A DNA stretch of 64,000 nt, taken from positions 33,944,001 through 34,008,000 of the forward strand of contig NC_091256.1 in NCBI RefSeq assembly GCF_042477335.2, given 5' to 3'. Below the pieces are notes generated by a model. It ran no database searches. It was not told the origin of the DNA and saw nothing but the letters and a program-made list of their open reading frames with translations. Within the stretch, counting starts at the first letter, position 1, and each line of letters begins with the position of its first letter. This document shows positions 33,690 through 62,269 of this stretch, piece by piece. A program made the position numbers and the translations under genes. Source of the stretch: Ovis canadensis. Lineage: Eukaryota > Chordata > Mammalia > Artiodactyla > Bovidae.

Positions 33690-34278
33690 ACTGAAGTGAA
33701 ACAGTGACAGATTTTATTTTCCTGGGCTCCAAAATCGCTGCAGATGGTGACTGCAGCCATGGAATTAAAAGATGCTCCTTGAAAGAAAAGCTATGCCAAA
33801 CCTAGACAGTGCATTAAAATGCAGAGACATCACTTTGCCAACAAAACTCTGTCTAGTCAAAGCCATGGTTTTTCCAGTAGTCATGTACGGATATGAGAGT
33901 TGGACCATAAAGAAGGCTGAACACCAAAGAAATGATGCTTTTGAACTGTGGTGCTGGAGAAGACTCTTGAGACTCCCTTGGACTATAAGATCAAACCAGT
34001 CAATCCTAATGGAAATCAACCCAGAATTAGAAGGACTGATGCTGAAGCTGAAGCTCCAATACTTTGGCCACCTGATACAAAAAGCAGGCTCATTGGAAAA
34101 GACCCTGATGTTGGGAAAGATTGAAAAGAAGAGGGGCAGCAGAGGCTGAGATGGTTAGGCAGCATCATTGAACTCAATGCACATGAATCTGAGCGATGAA
34201 GAAGGATAGGGGAACCTGGCACGCTGCAGTCCATGGGGTCGCAAAGAGGTGGACACGACTTGGTGACTGAACGACAAC
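33690..34278 (+). mobile_element. BovB 3' part
   Basis: Sense BovB: the C-terminal RT-region peptide with FPVVMYGYESWTIKKAEHQ (about 33,868-33,925) and LKLQYFGHLIQKAGSLEKTL. The terminal part ends 'gtggacacgacttggtgactg'. It is truncated at its 5' end and has a small deletion near SILMEINPE. Confidence 0.9.
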
Positions 34279-34559
34279 ATGAACTGAGTTCAAGAGAACA
34301 GAGAGAAGAAATTGGAGGTGGCAAGTACAGATAATCCTTTCAAGGAGTCCTTTTGCAAAGCAAAAGGAATATGGAGACAAGAAAGGGTATTTTTAGGTTG
34401 GGGAAGGTAACAGCACATTTTTAAGCTGATGGAAAGATCCAGTAGAGAAAGAAGATGTGATGATACACGGAGAGAGCTGCTGAAGTGTCACCATCAAGGC
34501 GGCCAGAGCTGAGGAGTTTTAGTGCACATGTGGAGGAGATGCCCTCTGCTATGAGAAGA

Positions 34560-35198
34560 ATGTTCATCTGCCTAAATAGACATTTCTCCAAAGACATACA
34601 GTTGGCCAACAGGCACATGACAAGATGCTCAATATTGCTAATGATTACATAAATGCAAATCAAAACTACAATGAGATACCACCTCATACTAGTTTAGAAT
34701 GGCCATCATTTTAAAATCTACAAACAATAAATGCTAAAGGGGGTGTGACTATTGGTGGGAATATAAACTGCTGCAACCACTATGGAACAGAGTGTGGAGG
34801 TTCCTCAAAAAGCTAAAAATAGAATTGCCATATGATCAAGCAACCCCATTCCTAGGCATATATCTGGACAAAACTGTAATTCAAAAAGATACATACACCC
34901 CCATGTTCACAGCAGCATTATTTACTATAGCCAAGACACAGACACATCCTAAATGCCCACTGACACATGAGTGGATAAGGAAGATGTGGTATATATTATA
35001 TATACCATTGAATATTAGCCATAAAAAGGATGAAATGCCATTTGTACCAACATAGATGGATATAGAGATTATCATATTAAGTGAAGTAAATCAGAAAGAG
35101 AAAACCAGATACCATGTATCACTTATATGTAAATATAAGAAAATGATACAAATGAACTTATTTACAAAACAGAAACAGACTCATAGACACAGAGAACA
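34560..35198 (+). mobile_element. L1 3' UTR, segment 1 of an interrupted element
   Basis: Classic L1 end sequence: 'gacatttctccaaagacatac', 'aaatcaaaactacaatgaga', 'aactgtaattcaaaaagata', 'gaaacagactcatagacac'. The element stops where a BovB copy begins and resumes at 35,685. Confidence 0.85.
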
Positions 35199-35684
35199 GA
35201 CATTACTTTGCCGACTAAGGTCCGTCTAGTCAAGGCTATGGTTTTTCCTGTGGTCATGTATGGATGTGAGAATTGGACTGTGAAGAAGGCTGAGCGCCGA
35301 AGAATTGATGCTTTCGGACTGTGGTGTTGGAGAAGACTCTTGAGAGTCCCTTGGACTGCAAGGAGATCCAACCAGTCCATTCTGAAGGAGATCAACCCTG
35401 GGATTTCTTTGGAAGGACTGATGCTAAAGCTGAAGCTCCAGGACTTTGGCCACCTCATGTGAAGAGTTGACTCATTGGAAAAGACTCTGATGCTGGGAGG
35501 GATTGGGGGCAGGAGGAGAAGGGGACGACAGAGGATGAGATGGCTGGATGGCATCATGGACTCGATGGACGTGAGTCTGAGTGAACTCCGGGAGATGGTG
35601 ATGGACAGGGAGGCCTGGCGTGCTGCAATTCATGGGGTCGCAAAGAGTCGGACACAACTGAGTGACTGAACTGAACTGAACTGA
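35199..35684 (+). mobile_element. BovB 3' part inserted in L1
   Basis: Sense BovB from 'cattactttgccgactaagg' to the (ctgaa)n end at 35,684. An 84-codon open stretch includes FPVVMYGCENWTVKKAERRR. Its high quality compared with the surrounding L1 fits a younger insertion. Confidence 0.9.
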
Positions 35685-35747
35685 AGGGGGAGAGAGAGTA
35701 GGGGAAGGAAGGATTGGGAGTTTGGGATTAGCAGATGTAAACACATA
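35685..35747 (+). mobile_element. L1 3' UTR, segment 2
   Basis: 'aaggattgggagtttgggat' and 'tagcagatgtaaacac' continue the L1 broken at 35,198. Confidence 0.7.
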
Positions 35748-36019
35748 TGCTGCTGCTGCTAAGTCGCTTCAGTCGTGTCCAACTCTGTGTGACCCCATAG
35801 ACAGCAGCCCACCAGGCTCCTCTGTCCCTGGGATTCTCCAGGCAAGAATACTGGAGTGGGTTGCCATTTCCTTCTCCAATGCATGAAAGTGAAAAGTGAA
35901 AGTAAAGTCACTCAGTCGTGCCCGACTCTTAGCGACCCCATGGACTGCAGCCTACCAGGATTGTCCATCCATGGGATTTTCCAGGCAAGAGCACTGGAGC
36001 GGGGTGCCATTGCCTTCTA
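35748..36019 (-). mobile_element. BOV-A2 SINE inserted in L1
   Basis: Antisense dimer starting 'tgctgctgctaagtcgcttc', with the 'gaaaagtgaaagtaaagtc' junction, ending 'ggtgccattgccttct'. Confidence 0.9.
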
Positions 36020-36048
36020 AAAACAAAGTCCTACTGGATAGAACTGTA

Positions 36049-36371
36049 TGGGCTACCCTGGTAACTCAGTTGGTAAAGAATCCGCCTGCAGTGCAGGAGA
36101 CCCTGGTTCAATTCCTGGGTTGGGAAGATCCCCTGGAGAAGGGATAGGCTACCCACTCCAGTATTCTTAGGCTTCCCTGGTGGCTCACAGTAAAGAATCT
36201 GCCTGCCGTGTGGGAGACCTAGGTTTGATCCCTGGGTTGGGAAGATCCCCTGGAGGAGGGTATGACAACCCGCTCCAGTATCCCTGCCATGGAGAATCCC
36301 CATTGACTGAGGAGCCTGGCAGGCTACAGTCCATGGGGTCACAAAGAGTCAGCCATGACTGAGTGACTAAG
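36049..36371 (+). mobile_element. Two Bov-tA SINE units in tandem, inserted in L1
   Basis: First unit 36,049-36,168 ('ggctaccctggtaactcag' to 'cactccagtattctt'), followed immediately by a second full unit 36,169-36,371 ('aggcttccctggtggctcac' to 'gccatgactgagtgactaag'). Confidence 0.88.
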
Positions 36372-36640
36372 CACAGCGCTGTAGAGCACAGGGAACTATA
36401 TTCCATATCCTGTGGTCAACCATAATGGAAAAGAATATGAAGAAATATATATAACTATCACTTTGCTATTAACATATAGCAGAAATTAATGCAACGTGTG
36501 TGTGTTAGCCACTCAGTCATGTCCAACTTTTTGTAATCCCGCAAGCCTCCTCTGTCCATAGAACTCTCCAGGAAGAATACTGAAGTGGGTTGCCATTTCA
36601 TTCTCCAACATATTATAAATCAACTATATTTTAATAAAAC
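36372..36640 (+). mobile_element. L1 3' end, final segment, with a further SINE inside
   Basis: 'gagcacagggaactatattcc' to 'gcagaaattaatgcaac' is L1. An antisense Bov-tA fragment sits at about 36,501-36,605. L1 then ends 'attataaatcaactatattt', 'taataaaac'. Confidence 0.8.
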
Positions 36641-36914
36641 AAATGATAAAATAAATTTTTTAGAAAGACGATAGTTCATCTGAAATAGCAGAGAAGGTGG
36701 GAATGTGGACACTTGAGTGGGGAAGATATGGTGGGGGTTCTTGTGGGTCTCTTCGTATTGTCTCTATCGTCTTAGTGAAATAGACATCAGCATGATGAAC
36801 CAAAAGGCAGAAAGGGGAAGTACCGAAAATCCGAAGGGAGAAAAGCTTCTGAAATAATTATTCAGAAGAGTGAGAAAATGAATGATGGAAGGAAACATAG
36901 TACAATTACGTATT

Positions 36915-37136
36915 TGTGTGCATGCAAGGGCATGCTCAGGTGCATCCAACTCTTTGCGACCCCAGGGACTATAGCTCGCCAGGCTCCTCTGTCCATGAAA
37001 ATTTCCAGGCAAGAATACTGGAGTGCATTGCCATTTCCTGCTCCAGGGGATCTTCTGACCCAGGAATCGAAACTGCCTCTCCCCTGTCTCCTGAATTGGC
37101 AGGTGGATTCCTTACCACTGTGCCACCTGAGAAGCC
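36915..37136 (-). mobile_element. Bov-tA SINE
   Basis: Antisense, 'gcatccaactctttgcgacc' to 'gtgccacctgagaagcc'. Confidence 0.88.
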
Positions 37137-37272
37137 AATTACATATTTAGTACACGTAAAGTAATGTCAGTGTTAACATTGTCACCAGTCTGTTGAACCC
37201 CAAGCTCCTCACTCATTCAACAGGTGTTTCTTAATCACAAAGTTTAGTTTTGGTGACCCTATTACGTGAGAT

Positions 37273-38055
37273 TTTGTTGTTGTTGTTGTTCAGTTGCTAA
37301 GTCGTGCCCAACTCTTTGCAACCCCGTAGGCTGCAGCACGCCAGATTTCCCGGTCCTTCACTATATCCTGGAGTTTGCTCAAACCCATGTCCATTGAGTC
37401 GGTGATGCCATCTAACCATCTCATTCTCTGTCATCCTCTCCTCCTGCCCTCAATCTCTCCCAGCATCAGGGTCTTTTCCAATGAGTTGGCTCTTCACATC
37501 AGGTGGCCAAAGTATTAGAGCTTCAGCTTCAGCATCAGTCCTTCCAATGAATATTCAGGGTTGATTTCCTTTACGATTGACTGGTTTGATCTCCTTGCTG
37601 ACCAAAGGATCTCAAAGAGTCTTCTTCAGCACCGCAATTCGAAAGCATCCATTCTTTGGTGCTCAGCCTTCTTTGTGGTCCAACTCTCCTATCTGTACCT
37701 GACTACTGGAAAAACCATAGCTTTAGCTATACAGACCTTTGTCAGCAAAGTGATGTCTCTGCATTTTAATACACTGTCTAGGTTTGTCATGGCTTCTCTT
37801 TCAAGGGGCATCTTTTAATTCCATGGCTGCAGTCACCATCTGCAGCGATTTTGGAGCCCAAGCAAATAAAATCTGTCATTGTTTCCACTTGTTCCCCATC
37901 TATTTCCCATGAAGTGATGGGACCAGATGCCATGATCTCAGGTTTTTGAATGTTGAGTTTTAAGTCGGTTTTCTCAGTCTCTTTTTTCACCCTCATTAAG
38001 AGGCTGTTCAGTTCCTCTTTACTTTCTGCCAATAGAGCTGTATCATCTGAGACTT
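37273..38055 (-). mobile_element. BovB 3' part, antisense
   Basis: Begins with a (GTT)n tail (37,273-37,291) and 'cagttgctaagtcgtgcccaa', and ends near 'cttctgccaatagagctg'. Minus-strand peptide MAESKEELNSLLMRVKKE at about 37,980-38,032. Truncated just above this point. Confidence 0.9.
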
Positions 38056-38082
38056 ATTTATCTCAGACTCTTTTTTATCATT

Positions 38083-38376
38083 TCAGTACGACTGATGTTC
38101 CAAGCTCTTCAATTTTTCAGTCGGGTTGAACGAAGCCACTGGTTTCACATCACCTCCTGAGCCCCAGACATGTGTTTGTGCCTGTTGTTCTAAGCCTGAT
38201 GGTTTGGCAGAATGCGATGGGTCGCATTCTCCAGCTGCTGTCATCTCAAGGGCAGGGTTGTTCTCAGGGTTACTATTGGCAGGGACCCCCTCGTGATGAT
38301 CAGTGTCACCGTCACTGGGCAGTGGCCTCCCACGCTCAGTCCCTCTCCTTGTCCTCTTGATGGCCTGATTTTCCAT
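38083..38376 (-). other. Unrecognised 97-codon reading frame, exon-like
   Basis: A true ATG opens a 97-residue frame beginning MENQAIKRTRRGTERG and ending LEHQSY with TGA. It is hydrophilic, has balanced composition and no internal repeat. Directly upstream on the minus strand is a long pyrimidine tract (oligo-T then TTCCTCTTCTTGGCTTCC) and CAG at 38,388-38,390. This looks like a splice acceptor 11 nt above the ATG. It does not belong to the BovB copy beside it. I do not recognise the protein. It could be a terminal exon, a retrocopy piece or chance. Confidence 0.3.
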
Positions 38377-38615
38377 CTAAGCTAGAACTGTTTTGAGGAG
38401 AGGAAGCCAAGAAGAGGAAAAAAAAAAACACATGTTTAACTCTCTACTGCTCTAACACTTTGTACATTGCAGGCACTCAATTCATTAAAGAAATAAATGA
38501 CAAGCACTTTGCAGATGCAGTAAAAGTGACAAAGGGCCAAAGACACATTTGAAAATAACAGGGCGGGGGCAGCTGCCTCCGCAGATCCCTGATGCTCCTG
38601 GCAGCCGCTGAGCAC

Positions 38616-38838
38616 CATGGTTATGTTTTGGTTGTTTAGCGGCTACGTCGAGTCTGACCCTTTGGCAACCCCATGGACTGCAGACCTCCAGGCTCCTCTG
38701 TCCACAGAATTTCCCAGGCAAGAATACTGGACTGAGTTGCCATTTCCTTCTTCAGGGGATCTTCCCGACACAGGGATCGAACCCACATCTCCTGCATTGA
38801 CAACCAGATTCTTTACCACTGAGCCACCAGAGAAGCCC
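38616..38838 (-). mobile_element. Bov-tA SINE
   Basis: Antisense: 'ggcaaccccatggactgc' to 'ctgagccaccagagaagccc'. Confidence 0.9.
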
Positions 38839-39039
38839 TTCAGTGTGGGGAAACGAAGATTTTTCCTTTTATTTTCAGAGCAACAATGGAGAAACAGATA
38901 TGGAGAAGAGACTTATGGACATGGGGAGAGGGGAGAAGGGTGAGATGTATGGAAAGAGTAACATGGAAACTTATATTACCATATGTAAAATAGATAGCCA
39001 ACAGGAATTTGCTGTATGGCTCAGGAAATCCAAATAGGG

Positions 39040-39205
39040 ACTCTGTTATCAACCTAGAGGGGTGGGATGGGGAGAGAGATGGGAGGGAGGTTCAAAAGGG
39101 AGGGGATATATGTATACCTATGGCTGACTCATGTTGAGGTTTGACAGAAAACAGCAAAATTCTGTAAAGCAATTATCTTTCAATAAAAAATAAATGTTTT
39201 TGCTT
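39040..39205 (+). mobile_element. L1 3' end
   Basis: 'gagagatgggagggaggttc', 'ggggatatatgtatacctatgg', 'gtaaagcaattatctttcaa', then A-rich. Confidence 0.75.
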
Positions 39206-40166
39206 TCCACACACTAAAAGACAATGACTGCAACTTAAATACAAAAGAACTCGACAGTTAAATCCACAGCTTTATACTTTTATCTCACTCACGTATCAGT
39301 GAAAAATCACCAACTATCGAAATAAACAGGAAAAGTTATATAGTTATTTACCAGATGACTAATATTGGTAACGAAAACCAGATATAAGCAGGGTGGTATA
39401 TCCAGGCTCTCAAATCATAATGCCTCTTTGCTTGTCGTATGGAATGCTCCACTGCTGCTGACCTCGCCGCTAGCAGCCAAATGAGCTGCTGTTATTGCCC
39501 AATTTTCATGAAGGCTTCAGGGGATTTACTGACACACTTAGGAATTATTCTAAACACACCATCATAGATGGACCAGAGTTTCCTAATACGGGATCTGCAC
39601 CAGAAATCACAGCGAGCAGTGCCTGCAGTAAACACACCTTGACCTCTTTGCTTTCTCTTTGAAAACCACGAATATGAGGCACACAGTCGCTTTCCTGTCA
39701 GTCATGTATCTAGCTGGTGACTGCAGTCTGCAAGTAGAAAATAGTGATCGTTTCTCAAAGGATATTGTTTGCAGTCAGGTTGACATACCTTCTTGAAAAG
39801 CGCCACTGTGCTGAAGATATTTGGAAGAGTGTTGATATTTTAGCTGAACCTCAATTTAAGAAAACAGCCAACTTATCACACATAGATTTGGGGTTAAGGA
39901 TTCCTTTCCTAACATAACTGCTTTCTGGAGAGTTCCTTTAAGTCGTGAGCATTTCTTTAAAACAGCAAAGGTCAAGCTTTTCTGTGACTGGTTTTGCGGA
40001 TCTGAAGCTTCAAACAATAAATAGCATGGGATCTGTCTGTCTTGTGTCAGAGATGGCCACTGCCTCCAAAACAGCCAGGGGCCACAGAACAAAATGTGGT
40101 TACAGTCTTTTATCTACTTTTCAGGCTTTTGTCAGGGACTGGCAAAAACGTAACAATCACTTTGTC
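39206..40166. other. Unassigned intergenic sequence
   Basis: No recognised coding sequence or repeat. Confidence 0.45.
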
Positions 40167-40174
40167 CTTCAAAG

Positions 40175-40354
40175 CAAGGGTCCCCAACCTCCCAGATTTA
40201 ATGCTTGATGATTGGAGGTGGAGCTGATGTAATAACAAAAAGTGCACAATAAATATAATGCATTTGAATCATCCTGAAACCATCCCCCTTTCCCCGGTCC
40301 ATGGAAGAATTGTCTTCCACCAGTCCCTGGTGCCAAAAAGGTTGAGGACTGCTG
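40175..40354. mobile_element. hAT-type DNA transposon (non-autonomous) with 8-bp duplication
   Basis: Terminal inverted repeats 'caagggtccccaacct' and, reversed, 'cagcagtcctcaacct' bound a 180-bp element. The flanking octamers cttcaaag (40,167-40,174) and ctttaaag (40,355-40,362) differ at one base. That is the 8-bp target duplication expected of hAT elements. Confidence 0.85.
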
Positions 40355-40362
40355 CTTTAAAG

Positions 40363-41736
40363 AATTTATTAACTTGCAGACAAAAAACAAACTCCTAGGC
40401 ACCAAGGTAATTACAGTTAACTAGAGCTATGTATCCCAGGAGCAACTTCCAAGTGACCTTGCATCACTGTCTGTAACTAACACTACCTGTTATTATGTGC
40501 TCAGTGTTCTGAGTACTTTATGAGGTAGAGTAACTATGATATAGATATATAACTTCTCTCCTAATATATATATATATCTTCTCTCCTTCAGCTGAAGGAA
40601 TCGAAAGTTTACACAGCTACTAAGAGTAGAAAAGCAAGATAAAACATCCTGAGCTGCCATATATCAATAATAATCCTGAGTACAAAAGTATGGCTCAGAC
40701 ACCTATCTCATTAAGCTAGGCATCTGAAAGCATGTTCTATATAATCTGCTTTCCTATGATAAGTTACCACTTAAGGATAGTTTTGCTGTGTTCTTATGCA
40801 CAGCAGATACTTTGAAAGGCTTTGCATATGTTTTTCCTTCTGCCAGATTCCTCTTCTGTTTATTAAAATTCTACTCACCCTCCAAAGCACAGCTCAAATT
40901 TCAAGTCCTTTTTTGGAAACTTTTCCCTTTATATTTATTACCACCAAGTGGGATAACATATTAAATGGAGCAGGGCTCTGAAATAAGGAGATAAACCAAG
41001 TAGACAAGAAATGGGGAATGAAAGGCATTGCAGGCAAAGGGTCCAAAGTGAGAAATAGCGTGTGGTTTATAGGGAATCCCAAATGGTTAGGTTGCAAAGG
41101 ACTCTACTAGATTGGTTGAAAAGGAGACGGAGACTACACAGGTAGGCTGAACTGAAAGAGACATTATCCTGTTAGCGATGGTGAGCTACGAAAGGACTTT
41201 AAGGGGAAAAAAATGTCTCAACATACTGTACTTTAGGAAAAAAGAAAAAAACACCAGTGGGAATGTGGAATCGTCTGGCCTGGAGATGAAACTGGAGGCA
41301 GCAGAGTGATCAGTGTAAGAGATAACAGGTGAAAAGGTGACCTTGATCTGTGAAACGAGGGACCCAAGAGACATCAGAGGTAACAGGAATAGGTTTCACA
41401 GCCAACTAAGTGTGGCTGAATGGGTGCTGGAGAAGCCAGCCAGGAGGACTCTCGGGGTTCTAGTTTAAATGACGAGGTCCATTTTCATAATGCTAATCTT
41501 TCGGGCAGGAAATATTGTATGTAGGAGGAACAGGTCTGGAAGTAGAGTGAAATGAGGTTTTTGAGACAGGTTGATCTGACATGTTGATCCAACACTCAAG
41601 AAAGCCCAACATGCAGTTGGGATGGAGGGCTAAAGCTCAGTCTGGGAGAGAAAGCTGTTAGGAGACATCATCCTATTAATGCTACTTGAAACCACAGGAT
41701 GAGATGAGGCTGATTAAGGAATAGGAGAGTAACCAG
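40363..41736. other. Intergenic sequence without recognised genes
   Basis: Contains a short TA run near 40,563-40,577 and probable MIR decay near 40,490-40,640. Nothing else supported. Confidence 0.4.
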
Positions 41737-41862
41737 GGACTTCCCTGGCAAGCCAGTGGTTAAGACTCCGCCTTCCAAAGCAGGGGATACAGGACAGATC
41801 CCTGGTAGGGGAGCGAAGATCCCACATGCCTCTCAGCCAAAAAACCAAAACAAAAAAAAGAA
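41737..41862 (+). mobile_element. CHR-type tRNA SINE
   Basis: 'gggacttccctggcaagccag', 'ggttaagactccgccttcc', 'gatccctggtaggggagc', 'cccacatgcctctcagcc', then an A-rich tail. This cetartiodactyl SINE has no BovB-derived tail. Confidence 0.8.
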
Positions 41863-42014
41863 ACAATACTTTAACAAGTTCAGTAAAGACTAAAAATAGT
41901 CCACTTTAAAAAAAAAATTCTTAAAAGAGGGCCAAGTATGGACACAGCACACTGATGTCTTAACAAGCAGGCCAAGGAAAGGAAGCCAGTGGAAGACACA
42001 TGACTAAGAAAAAG

Positions 42015-42372
42015 ACAGACTGTCCTGGTGGCACAGTGGATAGGAATCCGCCTGCCTGTGCGGGGGACACGGATGGGCTCTACCCCTGGTCCGGGAAGGT
42101 CCCATGTGCTGCAGGGCAACTAAACCAGAGCACCCCAACTTCCGAGCCAGTGCTCTACAGCCCACGAGACACAACTGCTGAGCCTGCGTGCGGCAGCTAC
42201 TGCAACCTGCGCACCGTGGAGCCACACACCACAACTCCTAAAGCCCACGCTCCACAACAGGACTAGCCCCTGCCACGAGGAGCCTGAGCAATGCAACAAA
42301 GAACAGCCTCCGCTCACTGCAACGAGAGAAAGCCAGAGCGCAGCGACGAAGACCCAGCACAACCAGAGAGTA
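42015..42372 (+). mobile_element. CHR-type tRNA SINE, long form
   Basis: 'ctgtcctggtggcacagtgg', 'aatccgcctgcctgtgcgg' head, followed by 'cagggcaactaaaccagagc', 'cctgcgcaccgtggagcc' and 'aagcccacgctccacaacag', then 'cgacgaagacccagcacaacc'. This is the extended CHR body, in order. Confidence 0.8.
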
Positions 42373-42949
42373 AGAAAATACATTTTAGAAGAAAAGAAAG
42401 AGAGAAGAGCCAAAAGCAAGAGGGCAAATCGTGAGAGTGATTTTAGTGGGGGGGCGGTGGGAAGAGCAATGTTTTCTAGCAGCATAGCTAAAGCAGTGAG
42501 ATAAGACAAGGACTAAGCAGTCAGCTTCGGGCAGAAGTGGCAGTGTGACCTCTGTGAGAACAGAAGTGTGGAGGGCGGGGAGAGGGGTGGGCAGGGGCAG
42601 AAGCAGGGTGAGTGAGTAAAAGCACAGAGTTGGAAGTAGAGGTGAGGAGGGCTTATCACTCTAGTAAATCATGAGTGGTGTTTTAAAAACCCCCACAGTA
42701 ACCAGGAAGAACAAGAGGGATAGAGACGTTCAAGAGAAATCTCTTTGGGGACATCTGTGGTTGTATTTTACTTTTTAAACAGAAAGATTAAGGGCAATTT
42801 TAAATTCCAAGGAGTTACCAAAAGGAAGCACTCCAACACGAAGAAATGGGAAATTGGTGGTGCAAGGTCTGAAACAAGAGGGCTACATGGAGCGGAACGG
42901 TTAGAATAACTGTGGCACAGAATTAAGGTATTTCAGAAACAAATGAATA
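42373..42949. other. Unassigned sequence downstream of EPRS1
   Basis: Purine-rich, no recognised feature. Confidence 0.4.
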
Positions 42950-43174
42950 CATGAAACAGTATTAGCTCATGATATTTATTATCGGGGCTGGTTACAGAAA
43001 AGTCTTTTTTCCACTGTTGATTTAGGCATAAGAATAGGTATTTGTCTCATGTGACTTCCTTTTAGAACTTCTATTTTTTAAAAAAATCATAAAACTGTCT
43101 CTATCTGGGAAGATAAGTATCAATTCTTTTTTTAAAAAGTGAGGAGGGGTGGAGCTGGGGTTTTGTTCTCTGCC
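42950..43174 (-). other. EPRS1: EPRS1 3' untranslated region
   Basis: Sequence between the stop codon and the predicted cleavage region about 15-30 nt past the poly(A) signal. About 200 nt long; the exact end is inferred. Confidence 0.6.
42975..42980 (-). terminator. EPRS1 polyadenylation signal AATAAA
   Basis: TTTATT on the plus strand is AATAAA on the gene strand, 195-200 nt below the stop codon. It is the first canonical signal after the stop. Confidence 0.7.
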
Positions 43175-61495
<18,321 letters not shown>

Positions 61496-62269
61496 CTTTA
61501 ACAGAGAGGAAAAAGAGAAGAGAGCATTTAATTCCAATCGCTATCTAAGCACCGACGTCCGATGTTTTACAAGCACATCTGAAAACACAAAGGCAGAGGG
61601 GTAAGGGCTAGCGGTGGAGGATGTTAAATACACTAACTGCTGAAATGAATAAGAGAACATGGTAAGTAGGAAGAGAACTTGAAAAGTTACTAAAAAATTG
61701 TACTATAATGGCTCTGTTTAAAGAATAGTCGCTAGCCAAACGCAGCTACTTAAAGTAAATAAAACTTAAAATTCAATTCCTCAGTCACAATAGCCCCATT
61801 TCAACTGCTCAACAGTTCCAGAGGCTAGTGACTATGGTACTGGACAGAACTGTTAGAGCACATTTCTATCATCTCAGAAAGTTCTACTGGAAAGCACAAG
61901 GTATAACATGTATTCTGCATTTTAACATGAGTCTGTAAAGGACAGAAGTTGAACATTTCACAATTATAAAAATGACAATAATCAAGCTTCTATATTACTG
62001 GTTAAACTTCAAAACCTGTAACGACTGTTTTCTACTCCTGTGAATTTGTACCAAAAATCCTACTCCTATAGTATAACAGGACAAGTGCAAACTACGCCAA
62101 AAGTTCAAAGTAAAAGCTGCCATTTGAGACTGACAGAGCTTTAGGAGGATGAGTCACGCAAAGAGTATGCATCAAGTGTCTCCACTGTGCCAGGCACTGA
62201 TAGATATAGGTCTCTATTCTTACAGCCAAGAAAGACAATAATTAAAATATAGTGTGTTTAACCTGTGGA
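61496..62269 (-). other. EPRS1 intron sequence, no feature recognised
   Basis: Continues the intron 5' of the linker exon; the donor is beyond the window. No repeat recognised apart from weak MIR-like sequence near 62,180-62,215. Confidence 0.55.

Noticed and set aside
38083..38376. Possibility that the 97-codon ORF is part of the adjacent BovB
   Set aside because: The BovB homology ends near 38,055 and the ORF peptide does not match RTE endonuclease, RT or UTR sequence.
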